DNA from: Paracoccaceae bacterium
Lineage (GTDB): Bacteria; Pseudomonadota; Alphaproteobacteria; Rhodobacterales; Rhodobacteraceae
Length of the DNA: 64,000 nucleotides
Direction of reading: 5' to 3'
Assembly: GCA_024304985.1 (NCBI GenBank)
Contig: JAMWZC010000004.1
Location: forward strand, 248,001 to 312,000
Both the position numbers and the translations under genes were made by a program. Below, in pieces: positions 16,645 through 26,356 of this stretch. The number at the start of each line of letters is the position of its first letter. Position 1 is the stretch's first letter. The notes beneath the pieces are model-generated. The model was not told the origin of the DNA and did no database searches. It saw nothing but the letters and a program-made list of their open reading frames with translations.

Positions 16645-17709
16645 CTAGGCTGCCTCGTGCCGCAGGATCGCCGCTTCCGAGGTGCTGAGCGCGCGACGCG
16701 CCGATGCGCCGTAGAGATGCGGATCGTATTCCAGCGCCGGAAACATCGCCAGCAGGCGCATCCTGTCGCCTTCTGCCAGACTGGTCAGATCGGCCTGCGC
16801 CGGATGGAAGCTTTCCGTCTCGACCCCGTTGGCCCATAGCACCTGATGGCTGGACAGCAGAAGGTGCACATAGGTCACCTCGCGCAGGGCCATGTCGACG
16901 GCGATGGTCTGCCCGTTCACCAGATCCCGTGCCGACACCAGCACCTCATCGGTGTTGAACAGCGCCCGCGCGGCGTGGCCGCTGATCAGCATCCGATGAT
17001 CCGGCGAGACCAGCAATTCCTGATCAGGCCGTTCCAGACCGAGGGCACCCGCACGGAAACGGATCGGGCGCAGGCGCGGCATCGCGAACAGCCGCGCGCC
17101 GGTCATCCGGCGACTGCCGACCCAGAGCACCTCCTGCGCGCCATTGTCCTTGGTTTGCACCCGGTCACCTTCCCGCAGGTCCTGCACCAGACGCGGACCG
17201 TCCGGCGTGGCGATGCGGGTGCCCGGCGTGAAGCAGATCACTCCGGCCCCGGACAGGCCGGATTGTGCGGGATGCAGCATCTCCATCGTGTGATGCACGA
17301 CCCACAGGTCGGTGTTCCGCGGCGGGATCTTGTCCATGAACATCAGCAGCGGCAGCGCGCCGGTGCCGACCTCGATCACGGTGACCGTAAAGCTTTGCGC
17401 GCCGTCCGTGACGACGAACCCGTTTTCCTGCAACGGTGTGCTGACCTCGACCGCATCCAGATCACGCGTCTGCGTGATCGCGGCCCCGACAAGGCGGCGC
17501 ACCATGCGCGCCGCACGTTTTCTCAATTCCGCTTCGCCATCCGCCTGCTCAAGACGCAGGACTGAATCAGAGCCATCAACCCGCACCACATCGCCACGCC
17601 AGGACCACGACGCCCCGACAACCAGCGAATGCACAGGAGCAGCCTCAAGACCGTCCACTTCCGTCTGTGACCAGGAGATAACGAACGTGCCGCCAAAGCC
17701 CGTCGTCAT
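16645..17709 (-). CDS. Hint-domain (Hedgehog/intein-type) protein
   Basis: A 354-residue protein. The N-terminal 155 residues match nothing I recognise. A Hint_2 module begins at 'VICFTPGTRIATPDGPRLVQ' with Cys159 as the candidate nucleophile, continues with 'LREGDRVQTKDNGAQEVLWV' and 'SPDHRMLISG' (about 241, the histidine block), and ends at 'HQVLWANGVETESF'. There is no signal peptide; related proteins in this order are often carried with type I secretion, and the N-terminal part may be the substrate of self-processing. An AT-rich stretch (17727-17770) with repeated CGAT and T-runs lies just upstream. Function unknown. Confidence 0.8.
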   Translation of the reverse strand: MTTGFGGTFVISWSQTEVDGLEAAPVHSLVVGASWSWRGDVVRVDGSDSVLRLEQADGEAELRKRAARMVRRLVGAAITQTRDLDAVEVSTPLQENGFVVTDGAQSFTVTVIEVGTGALPLLMFMDKIPPRNTDLWVVHHTMEMLHPAQSGLSGAGVICFTPGTRIATPDGPRLVQDLREGDRVQTKDNGAQEVLWVGSRRMTGARLFAMPRLRPIRFRAGALGLERPDQELLVSPDHRMLISGHAARALFNTDEVLVSARDLVNGQTIAVDMALREVTYVHLLLSSHQVLWANGVETESFHPAQADLTSLAEGDRMRLLAMFPALEYDPHLYGASARRALSTSEAAILRHEAA

Positions 17710-17902
17710 ACCTGCTCTATCTGCCTCGATCTTTTTTTATCGTTGGATCGTCTTTTTGTATCGAAAGGTTAGCAGACGAGATTGCGGGCTGCAAATCCCT
17801 TGCCTTGGCTATCCCGCACAAGCGCGGCAAAAGGGATACACTTTGCCAGCATCGCGTGCCGCCAAGGTTGCACGCGGACAATCTGGGCGAGAGCGGCGCC
17901 GT

Positions 17903-18817
17903 TCAGAAGTTCAGGTCAAGCCGGATCGAGCCGACGAACTGTCCTTCGTCCTGCCCGCGAAATTCCTTGCTCAGCCATGTCACACCATAGAAGGCGGCCA
18001 TCTGGCGACCCTGCCAATGCACCCCGGCCCGCAAGCGCGAGCGCATGTCCCGCAACTCGACACCCGAGGAGGAGGGCAGGAACTGGCTGTCCGCGACCGA
18101 GGCGATATCGCCGCCAAGCACGAATGCGTATCCCGTGAAATCGCCCCCGATGGTGCGATAACGCTGACCGGAGACGGAATCCCGCACCATCAATTCGCCG
18201 CGCCCCACCTCGCCGAAGGTGACATCCACACCGGCCCGCACCAGCGTTTCGATTCCGGCGCGCGCCTCAAGGAAGGGTCGCATCCGCGCCGTGCCGGACA
18301 GATCGAACTCGCGCCCGGCTTCGGCGACAAGCGTGGGATAGATCGCGTTGCCGACCTGTGCCGCGCGCGTGGCGGCGGATGCCTTCTCGACACCGACCAG
18401 ATCGTGAAAGGCACCCTGCAACCGGTCCAGCCGGGTCTGCGGTCCGGTCATGACCAGATCGGCACCCAGCGCGATTTCAATCCCGTTGCGGTCGAAATGT
18501 GTGTGCAGGCCTGCGGACAGCGCCGCCGCATAGGGGCGGTCGCCCGGCGCGGGGTTGCTCAGATCGTCCGGCGCGATGATCTCGGCCCCGAAACGCAGCT
18601 CCAGGATCTCGCCGGGCTGCGAAGGCACGGCCCCTGTCCACCCGCGCCCCCAGAGGCGGCTGGACTGCACCGACCCGGTGCGCCACCGGTCCTGTCCGGT
18701 GGCGATGAAGTCGTTGTTGATCAGACGGCCATAGCCGATCCGCGCGCGTTCTTGCGCCTGGATGTCCTGCGGTATGAGCATCAGAGCGACACACATCGCG
18801 GCCAGATAGCGGATCAT
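17903..18817 (-). CDS. LpxR-family (DUF2219) lipid A deacylase-like outer-membrane protein
   Basis: A 304-residue protein with a signal peptide (cleavage near AQA, residue 21) and alternating beta strands ending in Phe ('SIRLDLNF'), typical of a beta-barrel. The LpxR signature is recognisable: 'RLINNDF' (N35, D36), 'GDRPYAAAL' (92-100), and 'TGPQTRLDRLQGAFHDLVG', where Gln and H138 fall where the LpxR catalytic histidine is expected. LpxR removes the 3'-acyloxyacyl chain of lipid A at the cell surface. Start chosen at ATG 18817, giving a normal signal peptide, rather than the longer ORF to 18874. The usual Trp after the His block is missing, so activity is uncertain. Confidence 0.75.
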   Translation of the reverse strand: MIRYLAAMCVALMLIPQDIQAQERARIGYGRLINNDFIATGQDRWRTGSVQSSRLWGRGWTGAVPSQPGEILELRFGAEIIAPDDLSNPAPGDRPYAAALSAGLHTHFDRNGIEIALGADLVMTGPQTRLDRLQGAFHDLVGVEKASAATRAAQVGNAIYPTLVAEAGREFDLSGTARMRPFLEARAGIETLVRAGVDVTFGEVGRGELMVRDSVSGQRYRTIGGDFTGYAFVLGGDIASVADSQFLPSSSGVELRDMRSRLRAGVHWQGRQMAAFYGVTWLSKEFRGQDEGQFVGSIRLDLNF

Positions 18818-19067
18818 GGCAAGTCCCTTATATTCGCGTCTTGGTAGTCCTCTCATACGGCACCGCTTGGGCAATTCACCAGTCAGGACGAAAAATTAGA
18901 TGGACCTGTTGCGGCGACGCAAGATTGAGACATCTGCGCAGCAGTTCGCCGCCCCGGTCCCGCGACCGGTTTGCCGTGCCGCGCGGGATCGGGCATAGTG
19001 CGTATGGAGCGCATTTATTGACGGCATCCCCCGTATTTCCTTGACGATTTGAGGCGAACTTCCCCGC

Positions 19068-21902
19068 ATGGACATCATTCTTGTCACCACGATCATTGCC
19101 TCGCTGTTCCTGCTGATCGGGATTGCCGAGCCGCTGGCGGCGCGGCTGCGCCTGCCCTACAGCGTGATCTTGGCGCTTCTGGGCATCATGGTCGCGGCGG
19201 GGGCGTCCTTCTTTCTGCGCACGGAACTGACCGATGCGCTCAATCCGGTGGCCGAGGCGATTCTGGGCCTGCCGATCCGGTCGAACGTGTTTCTGTATGT
19301 CTTCCTGCCGACGCTGCTGTTTCAGGTGACGCTGGTCATGGACCTGCGCCGGATGGTGGATGACTGGGTGCCGATCCTTGTGCTGGCGGTGGTGGCGGTG
19401 ATCGTCGCCACGCTGGTCATCGGCTACGCGCTGTCATGGACATCGGCGCTGCCGCTGGCTGCCTGCCTGCTGATCGGGGCGATCGTCTCTACCACCGACC
19501 CGTCGGCGGTGGTCAGCATCTTCCGCTCGATCTCGGCCCCCAAGCGGCTGGCGCGGATCATCGAAGGCGAAAGCTTGCTGAACGATGCCGCCGCCATCGC
19601 GCTGTTCGGCCTGTTCATGGGCTTTGTCATGGCTGGTGTGCCGGACCCGACCCTGCAAGGTGCGCTGGCGCAGTTCCCGCTGCTGATCCTTGGCGGCGCG
19701 CTGGTGGGCTGGGTCATGGCGCGGGCGGCCCTGTGGCTGATGATCTTCGTGTCGCAGCATGATCTGGCGATCATCTCGATCTCGGTCGCGCTGCCCTATC
19801 TGTCCTATGTGGCGGCGGAACAACTGGTCGGCGCGTCAGGTGTGATCGCGGCGGTCGCGGCCGGCCTGACGCTGAACCTGCTGGGGCCGGGGCGCCTGCC
19901 ACCGGGAAGCTGGTCGAACCTGCGCGAGGTCTGGGGGCTGCTGGCCCATTGGGCGGGGGCGTTGATCTTTATCCTTGCCGCCCTGCTGATCCCGCGCCTG
20001 CTGGACGAGGTGCGCCTGTCGGATCTGGCGCTGGTCGTCGTGGTGATCCTTGCGGCCATCACAGCGCGGGTGATCATCCTGTTCGGCCTGATGCCCTTTC
20101 TGTCGCTGATCCGCCTGTCGCCCGTGGTCGAACGCCCCTACCGGGTCGCGATCCTCTGGGGCGGGTTGCGCGGCGCGGTGACGCTGGCGCTGGCGCTGGC
20201 TGTGACCGAGAGCTTCCGCGTGCCGGTCGAGGTCAAGCGCGTGGTCGGCATCCTTGCCACGGGCTTCACGCTGTTCACGCTTCTGGTGCAGGGCACCACC
20301 CTGCGCTGGGTGATCAAACGGCTGGGGCTGGACCGCTTGTCGGCGCTGGATGCGGCCCTGTCGAAGCAGGTCGTCGCCGTCGCCCTGCAAAAGGTGCGCG
20401 AGGATGTGGCGACCACCACCGAGAGTTACGAGTTGACCCGCGAAACCGTCCGGTCCGAGGCCAAGCGCTTTGCCGCGCGGCTGGACAAGGCCGTGAAGGA
20501 TGCCGAGGAAGGCGAGGAAATCTCGGACAAGAACCGTGTGACACTGGGCCTGATCGCGCTGGCCGGGGCCGAGCGCGAGATGATCCTTGCGCGCTTTCGC
20601 GAACGCGCGATTTCCTCGCGCCTGTCGGATCGCATCCTCAGCGATGCGGACCGGTTGATCGAAGCCGCCCGCAGCGGCGGGCGCACCGGGTATCAGCGCG
20701 CGGCACGGCGCAGTCTGGGCAACGGGCCGGGGTTCCGCGCCGCCGTCTTTCTGCACAACCGCCTGCGCCTGTCGGGCCCGCTGGGCCGCCGCACCGCGGA
20801 CCGCTTCGAGATCCTACTGTCCCAGCGCCTGATCCTGCGCGATCTGCACGGTTTCATCGACACCCGCATCCGCCGCATCCATGGCCGCCGCATCGCCGAT
20901 CTGCTCCACGACTTGCTGGACCGGCGGTTGGAGCAGGTCGAGCAAGGTCTGGACGGGATGCGCCTGCAATATCCCGGTTATGCCGAGGAACTGGAGCGCC
21001 GCTTCATCCGCCGCTCGGCCCTGCGTCTGGAAGAGCGCGAATATGACACGATGCGCGCCGACGGGTTGATCGGCGCGGAATTGCATATGGCACTTGTGCA
21101 GGATGTGGCCGCGCGGCGCAAACGGGCCGATGACCGCCCTACGCTGGACCTTGCCGTGCAGAAATCCGATCTGGTGCGGCAGTTTCCGCTGTTCTCGGGG
21201 CTGGACGAGAAAACGCTGCATCGCCTGAGCAAGGCGCTGGTCACCCGCTATGTCAACGCGGATGACAAGATCATCCGCCGCGACACGCCCGCCCGCAACG
21301 TTCATTTCATCGCCTCTGGTGCCGTCGAATTGCAGGCTGCGGGGCAGACATGGCGGCTGGGTCGGGGCGAAATGTTCGGACAGATGGCGATCCTGATGCA
21401 GAAACCGCGCCGGACCGAGGTGACGGCCATTGCGCCCTCCAGCCTTCTGGTGCTGGACGAAGCGCGCTTTCGCCGCCTGCTCAAGCGCAGCAAGATCCTG
21501 CAAGACGCCGTGATCGACAGCGCGCGGCGGCGCGGTCTGGACCCGGCGCAGATACTGGCCGCTGTCGGGGTGACGGTCCCGAGCGAGCCTCTTGCTGAAA
21601 CCGGCGCAGACAAGCCCGCGACGACGTCACACAAGGACTCTGGCCGGGCGGAAGAGGCCATCCCTGAAAAGCCGGCCAGCGCCCCGTCGGAAGAACCACA
21701 GGGCGCGGCAGAGGTGGAGGATCCGCCCGTTGGTGGCGGCGCCGACCCGTCAGCGCCCGCATCACCGGCAGCCGCCGAAGAGGCCCCTGAGCAGCCGGAG
21801 GCCGCGCCCAAACGCAAGCGGGCAAAGTCCGCGTCAAGGACCGGATCTGAAACGGTGGAGCAGGACGAAGACCCGAAACCGGGCCGGACCGGTACAGTTT
21901 AG
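19068..21902 (+). CDS. NhaP-type Na+/H+ antiporter with C-terminal cyclic-nucleotide-binding-like domain
   Basis: A 944-residue protein. Residues 1-430 form a CPA1 antiporter with about 12 membrane helices; the ion-binding region 'STTDPSAVVSIF' (about 144-155) and 'EGESLLNDAAAIALF' (168-182) are clear. A long helical cytoplasmic segment (430-690) follows, then a CNBD-like beta-roll (about 700-825, 'LFSGLDEKTLHRLSKALV', 'GEMFGQMAILMQKPRRTEVTA'), and a Pro/Ala/Glu-rich tail. In the plant SOS1 family the same architecture controls Na+ export. The phosphate-binding cassette is poor (no clear GExAL..R), so nucleotide binding is uncertain. Monocistronic, with a 250-bp upstream gap. Confidence 0.88.
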   Translation: MDIILVTTIIASLFLLIGIAEPLAARLRLPYSVILALLGIMVAAGASFFLRTELTDALNPVAEAILGLPIRSNVFLYVFLPTLLFQVTLVMDLRRMVDDWVPILVLAVVAVIVATLVIGYALSWTSALPLAACLLIGAIVSTTDPSAVVSIFRSISAPKRLARIIEGESLLNDAAAIALFGLFMGFVMAGVPDPTLQGALAQFPLLILGGALVGWVMARAALWLMIFVSQHDLAIISISVALPYLSYVAAEQLVGASGVIAAVAAGLTLNLLGPGRLPPGSWSNLREVWGLLAHWAGALIFILAALLIPRLLDEVRLSDLALVVVVILAAITARVIILFGLMPFLSLIRLSPVVERPYRVAILWGGLRGAVTLALALAVTESFRVPVEVKRVVGILATGFTLFTLLVQGTTLRWVIKRLGLDRLSALDAALSKQVVAVALQKVREDVATTTESYELTRETVRSEAKRFAARLDKAVKDAEEGEEISDKNRVTLGLIALAGAEREMILARFRERAISSRLSDRILSDADRLIEAARSGGRTGYQRAARRSLGNGPGFRAAVFLHNRLRLSGPLGRRTADRFEILLSQRLILRDLHGFIDTRIRRIHGRRIADLLHDLLDRRLEQVEQGLDGMRLQYPGYAEELERRFIRRSALRLEEREYDTMRADGLIGAELHMALVQDVAARRKRADDRPTLDLAVQKSDLVRQFPLFSGLDEKTLHRLSKALVTRYVNADDKIIRRDTPARNVHFIASGAVELQAAGQTWRLGRGEMFGQMAILMQKPRRTEVTAIAPSSLLVLDEARFRRLLKRSKILQDAVIDSARRRGLDPAQILAAVGVTVPSEPLAETGADKPATTSHKDSGRAEEAIPEKPASAPSEEPQGAAEVEDPPVGGGADPSAPASPAAAEEAPEQPEAAPKRKRAKSASRTGSETVEQDEDPKPGRTGTV

Positions 21903-21973
21903 AATCGTTCCAAACCTTGACAGATGGCCCGGCGGGGCGCATATCCTTGGTAACCACGAAAGGTATGACCGCG

Positions 21974-22537
21974 ATGTTCATTCAGACCGAATCCACCCCG
22001 AACCCAGCCACGCTCAAGTTCCTGCCCGGCCAGACCGTGCTGGAGATGGGCACAGCCGATTTCCCCAGCCCGGAAGGGGCCTCGTCCTCGCCGCTGGCAA
22101 CCCGGCTGTTCGCCGTCGATGGTGTGACCGGCGTCTTTTTCGGCACTGATTTCGTGACCGTGACCAAGGCGGCGGATGTGGAATGGGACCATATCAAACC
22201 CGCCCTGCTGGGCGCGATCATGGAGCATTTCCAGTCCGGCCAGCCGGTCATGGGCGCTGGCGCACAGGCCGCCTCTGGCCATGCAGAGCATGATGGACCG
22301 GATTCCGTCGTGGTCGGGCAGATCAAGGAACTGCTGGACACCCGTGTCCGTCCCGCCGTGGCGCAGGACGGGGGCGACATCACCTTCCACGGGTTTGACC
22401 GTGGCGTCGTCTACCTGCACATGCAGGGCGCCTGCGCGGGCTGCCCGTCCTCGACCCTGACCCTCAAGATGGGGATCGAGAACCTGTTGCGGCACTATAT
22501 CCCCGAAGTGACCGAGGTCCGGCCGGTCGCCGTCTGA
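21974..22537 (+). CDS. NifU-family Fe-S scaffold (Nfu type)
   Basis: A 187-residue protein with an N-terminal Nfu_N domain beginning 'MFIQTESTPNPATLKFLPG' and a C-terminal NifU domain containing the cluster-binding CxxC in 'GACAGCPSS' (about 155-163). It delivers Fe-S clusters to target enzymes in the cytosol. The start at 21974 gives the standard family N-terminus; an alternative in-frame ATG lies 9 bp upstream. It is followed after 26 bp by tsaB, which may be cotranscribed. Consumers such as SdhB are encoded in the same window. Confidence 0.93.
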   Translation: MFIQTESTPNPATLKFLPGQTVLEMGTADFPSPEGASSSPLATRLFAVDGVTGVFFGTDFVTVTKAADVEWDHIKPALLGAIMEHFQSGQPVMGAGAQAASGHAEHDGPDSVVVGQIKELLDTRVRPAVAQDGGDITFHGFDRGVVYLHMQGACAGCPSSTLTLKMGIENLLRHYIPEVTEVRPVAV

Positions 22538-22563
22538 TCCGACCGCTGGCCGAGCGCGACGCC

Positions 22564-23181
22564 GTGACACCGCATCCCACCGAACCGGTCATTCTGGCCT
22601 TCGACACATCGGCCGCGCATTGCGCGGCCGCTTTGCTGCGCGGCAAGACCCTGTTGGCCCGCACGGCCGAGGACATGGGGCGCGGTCAGGCCGAAAGGCT
22701 GGTGCCGCTGCTGGACGAGGTCATCAAGGGTGCCGGACTGGAATGGTCCGATCTGTCGGCGCTGGCCGTGGGTATCGGCCCCGGCAATTTCACCGGCATC
22801 CGCATTTCCGTCTCGACCGCGCGGGGGCTGGCGCTGGCGTTGGACATTCCGGCCATCGGCATCAGCACTTTCGAGGCGATCACCAGAATGGCGACCCTGC
22901 CCCATCTGGCCGCCGTGCCCGCGCCGCAGGACAAGGTTTATATTGCGCCCGAAGGGCAGGACCCTTCGCTTGTGACGATGGACGAGGCGCATGCCATCGG
23001 CCTGCCATTGGCGCTGCCGCCCGCGCCCGCCGATCTGGTGGTGGCCATGGCCCGCGTGGCCCGCAACCGTTTTATCGTAGGCGCGTCGCTGCTTGCGCCT
23101 GCGCCTCTCTATATCCGTGCCGCCGATGCGGCCCCGGCCCGCGACGCGCCTCCGGTGATGCTGCCTGATGACGCCCGCTGA
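22564..23181 (+). CDS. tsaB: tRNA threonylcarbamoyladenosine biosynthesis protein TsaB
   Basis: Partner of TsaD and TsaE in making t6A37 of ANN-decoding tRNAs. It is an ASKHA-fold protein of 205 residues starting 'PVILAFDTSAAHCAAAL' with the conserved 'VGIGPGNFTGIRI' (about 75-87), both diagnostic. The start is GTG at 22564. The gene overlaps rimI by 14 bp, the common tsaB-rimI arrangement. Confidence 0.93.
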   Translation: MTPHPTEPVILAFDTSAAHCAAALLRGKTLLARTAEDMGRGQAERLVPLLDEVIKGAGLEWSDLSALAVGIGPGNFTGIRISVSTARGLALALDIPAIGISTFEAITRMATLPHLAAVPAPQDKVYIAPEGQDPSLVTMDEAHAIGLPLALPPAPADLVVAMARVARNRFIVGASLLAPAPLYIRAADAAPARDAPPVMLPDDAR

Positions 23182-23602
23182 CCAAGGCCCGACACCCGCC
23201 TGCATGGCCGCCGTCCATGCCGCCGCCTACCGGCTGGACCGTCCCTGGTCCGAGGCGGAATTCGCCGGTCTGACCGCAAGCCCCCATGTCATGGCCTTCG
23301 GGGATGCGCGCGCGATCCTTCTGACCCGGATCATCGCGGACGAGGCCGAGGTTCTGACCATAGCCACCCATCCCGATCACCGCCGCAAGGGTCTGGCCCG
23401 CGCGCTGCTGGAGCGGTTTCACGCGGCGGCCCGCGCGCGCGGCGCGACACGCGCCTTTCTGGAAGTGGCGGCAGACAATACCCCGGCGCTGACGCTGTAT
23501 CTGGGCGCAGGCTATGCGCAGGTCGGACAACGGCGTGCCTATTATGACCGCGCCGCGGGGCCGGCGGCGGATGCCCTTGTCCTTGAGCGGTCACTCATCT
23601 GA
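23168..23602 (+). CDS. rimI: Ribosomal-protein-alanine N-acetyltransferase RimI
   Basis: A 144-residue GNAT acetyltransferase. The acetyl-CoA loop is 'HPDHRRKGLARALL' (R/QxxGxG/A type, about 59-72) and the end 'NTPALTLYLGAGYAQVGQRRAYY' is typical of RimI, which acetylates the N-terminal alanine of ribosomal protein S18. It overlaps tsaB by 14 bp, supporting the assignment. No clear terminator follows. Confidence 0.88.
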   Translation: MTPADQGPTPACMAAVHAAAYRLDRPWSEAEFAGLTASPHVMAFGDARAILLTRIIADEAEVLTIATHPDHRRKGLARALLERFHAAARARGATRAFLEVAADNTPALTLYLGAGYAQVGQRRAYYDRAAGPAADALVLERSLI

Positions 23603-23774
23603 GACTGTGGCGACAACCTTCACGATTTCGCGGGAGTCGCTACGTCAACTTCCAGTTTCCTGTTGACCCATCCCCGGCGCTGCGGCCTAAACTGGCTTTT
23701 GATCAAAGCCTATAGATCGCCGGACGGGGTGCGACGCAACCAGCACCGCCGCCGCCAACCCACGGGAGACCAAC

Positions 23775-24770
23775 ATGACCCTGATGCAGAAATTCCTCGG
23801 CGCCGCCGCAGCCACCGCCCTCAGCGCAGGTGCCGCACTGGCCGAACCGGCCCTGATCTTCGATCTGGGCGGCAAGTTCGACAAAAGCTTCAACGAAGCC
23901 GCCTTCAACGGGGCCGAACGCTGGAAGGCGGAAACCGGCGGGAACTATCTGGAGACGGTGATGCAGTCCGAGGCCCAGCGCGAGCAGGCCCTGCGCCGCT
24001 TTGCCGAGGCAGGGGCCAACCCCATCGTGACCACGGGTTTCGCCATGTCCGATCCCATCGCGCAGGTCGCACCCGATTATCCCGAGACCATGTTCGTGAC
24101 CATCGACGGCTATGTCGATCTGCCCAACGTCAAGGTGATCGGCTTTACCGAACATGAAGGGTCCTACCTTGTGGGCATGATGGCGGCGATGGCTTCCAAA
24201 TCGAACACCGTGGGCTTCATCGGCGGCATGGACGTGCCGCTGATCCGCAAATTCGCCTGTGGCTATGCGCAGGGCGTCAAGGCGGTGAATGCGGATGCGA
24301 ATATCATCGCCAACATGACCGGCACCACGCCCGCCGCGTGGAACGACCCGGTCAAGGGATCGGAGCTGACCCTGTCGCAGATCGGCCAGGGCGCGGATGT
24401 GATCTATGCTGCCGCAGGCGGCACCGGCGTGGGCGTGCTGCAAACCGCCGCGGATGAAGGCATCCTGTCCATCGGCGTGGACAGCAACCAGAACCACCTG
24501 CATCCGGGCAAGGTCCTGACCTCGATGCTCAAGCGCGTCGATGTTGCGGTGTATAACGTCATGAAGGCCGGGGCCGATCTGGAACCCGGTGTCGAAGTGC
24601 TGGATCTGGCGGCTGAAGGCGTGGGCTATGCGCTGGACGAAAACAACGCGGCGCTGGTGTCGGACGAGATGAAAGCCTCCGTCGATGACGCGCGGGCCAA
24701 GATCATCTCGGGCGAGATCACCGTGCATGACTATACCTCTGACGACAGCTGCCCGGTCCTGACCTTCTAA
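23775..24770 (+). CDS. BMP-family ABC transporter substrate-binding protein
   Basis: Periplasmic binding protein of a nucleoside/purine-type ABC importer. It is 331 residues with a signal peptide ending at AALA (residue 23) and the BMP/PnrA signature 'LIFDLGGKFDKSFNEAAFNG' immediately after, then 'GSYLVGMMAAMASKSNTVGFIGG' (about 126-148). It is not a lipoprotein, unlike spirochaete PnrA. First gene of a four-gene operon with the ATPase 2 bp downstream. The ligand is inferred from the family (nucleosides or purine bases). Confidence 0.92.
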   Translation: MTLMQKFLGAAAATALSAGAALAEPALIFDLGGKFDKSFNEAAFNGAERWKAETGGNYLETVMQSEAQREQALRRFAEAGANPIVTTGFAMSDPIAQVAPDYPETMFVTIDGYVDLPNVKVIGFTEHEGSYLVGMMAAMASKSNTVGFIGGMDVPLIRKFACGYAQGVKAVNADANIIANMTGTTPAAWNDPVKGSELTLSQIGQGADVIYAAAGGTGVGVLQTAADEGILSIGVDSNQNHLHPGKVLTSMLKRVDVAVYNVMKAGADLEPGVEVLDLAAEGVGYALDENNAALVSDEMKASVDDARAKIISGEITVHDYTSDDSCPVLTF

Positions 24771-24772
24771 GG

Positions 24773-26356
24773 ATGACGGCAGACACACCAGACGCGGCGC
24801 GGCAGGTCACTGCCGCGCCTGATCCACAGGTGCCCGCGATCGAGCTGCGCGGCATCTCCAAGGCGTTTGGGCCCGTGCAGGCCAACAAGGACATTTCGAT
24901 CCGCGTCATGCCCGGCACGATCCATGGCATCATCGGCGAGAATGGCGCGGGCAAATCCACGCTGATGTCGATCCTCTATGGGTTCTACAAGGCCGATGCG
25001 GGTGAGATCTTCATCAGTGGGCAAAAGACCACCATCCCCGACAGCCAGGCGGCCATCGCCGCAGGCATCGGCATGGTGTTCCAGCATTTCAAGCTGGTCG
25101 AGAATTTCACGGTGCTGGAGAACATCATCCTTGGGGCCGAGGATGGCGGCCTGCTGCGCCCCAGTCTGGCCAAGGCGCGCGCCTCGTTGAAATCGCTGGC
25201 CACGGAATATGAACTTAACGTCGATCCCGATGCGGTGATCGAGGATATCGGTGTCGGCATGCAGCAGCGTGTCGAGATCCTCAAGGCGCTGTATCGGCAG
25301 GCGGATATCCTGATCCTGGACGAACCGACCGGCGTTCTGACCCCGCCCGAGGCGGATCACCTGTTCCGCATCCTGCGCAACCTGCGGGACGAGGGCAAGA
25401 CGATCATCCTGATCACCCACAAGCTGCGCGAGATCATGGATATCACCGATACCGTCAGCGTCATGCGGCGGGGCGAGATGACGGCGACCGTCAAGACCGC
25501 CGAGACCAGCCCCGCGCAACTGGCCGAGCTGATGGTGGGCCGCAAGGTCCTGCTGCGGGTCGAGAAAACGCCCGCCACCCCCGGCAAACCCGTGCTGGAC
25601 GTGGATAACCTGCGCGTCGTGGATGCCGCCGGGGTTGAACGCCTGCGCGGCGTGTCCTTCACCATCCGCGCGGGCGAGGTGCTGGGGCTGGCCGGGGTCG
25701 CAGGCAACGGGCAGTCCGAATTGCTGGAGGTGCTGGGTGGCATGATGCCCGCCACCGGCACCGTTCGGGTGAACGGCACCCCCATTGATCTGACCGGCCC
25801 CCATGCCGATGGGCAAAGCCGCCGCGCCGCGGGCATCGCGCATGTGCCGGAGGATCGGCAGCGCAAGGGCCTGATCATGGATTATGCCGCGTGGGAGAAT
25901 TCGGTCTTCGGCTATCACCGCGACCCGACCATCGGACGCGGCCCGCTGATGCGGAACGCCGCCATTCTGGATCACGCCGCAGCGCAGATGCAGCGTTTCG
26001 ACGTGCGCCCGCCCAATCCACGCCTTCCCGCCAAGGCGTTCTCGGGCGGCAATCAGCAAAAGGTGGTGCTGGCGCGCGAGATCGAGCGCGGCCCTGACCT
26101 TTTGCTGATCGGCCAGCCCACGCGCGGCGTCGATATCGGGGCCATCGAATTCATCCATCAGCAGGTCATCGCCCTGCGTGACGCGGGCAAGGCGATCCTT
26201 CTGGTCAGTGTCGAACTGGACGAGATCATGGCGCTGTCGGACCGTATCGCCGTCATCTTCGATGGCCGCATCATGGGCGAGGTCGCAGCCGAGGATGCGA
26301 GCGCCCGCGAGCTTGGCCTGATGATGGCCGGCGTCTCAACCGGAAAGGCCTCCTGA
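24773..26356 (+). CDS. ABC transporter ATPase, nucleoside/purine type (two ABC domains)
   Basis: A 527-residue double ATPase of the YufO/RbsA kind. The first domain has Walker A 'GENGAGKST' (about 56-64) and Walker B 'ILILDEPTGVLTP'; the second has the degenerate P-loop 'GVAGNGQSE' (about 304-312), signature 'FSGGNQQKVV' and 'LIGQPTRGVD', the pattern normal for this subfamily. It energises import by the two permeases encoded next. The stop overlaps the next start by one base (TGATG at 26354-26358). Confidence 0.93.
   Translation: MTADTPDAARQVTAAPDPQVPAIELRGISKAFGPVQANKDISIRVMPGTIHGIIGENGAGKSTLMSILYGFYKADAGEIFISGQKTTIPDSQAAIAAGIGMVFQHFKLVENFTVLENIILGAEDGGLLRPSLAKARASLKSLATEYELNVDPDAVIEDIGVGMQQRVEILKALYRQADILILDEPTGVLTPPEADHLFRILRNLRDEGKTIILITHKLREIMDITDTVSVMRRGEMTATVKTAETSPAQLAELMVGRKVLLRVEKTPATPGKPVLDVDNLRVVDAAGVERLRGVSFTIRAGEVLGLAGVAGNGQSELLEVLGGMMPATGTVRVNGTPIDLTGPHADGQSRRAAGIAHVPEDRQRKGLIMDYAAWENSVFGYHRDPTIGRGPLMRNAAILDHAAAQMQRFDVRPPNPRLPAKAFSGGNQQKVVLAREIERGPDLLLIGQPTRGVDIGAIEFIHQQVIALRDAGKAILLVSVELDEIMALSDRIAVIFDGRIMGEVAAEDASARELGLMMAGVSTGKAS

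Noticed and set aside
23603-23774. Purine riboswitch upstream of the BMP-type transporter
   Set aside because: I could not find the three-way-junction core or conserved loops; only a loose GCGAC...GTCGC pairing is present.
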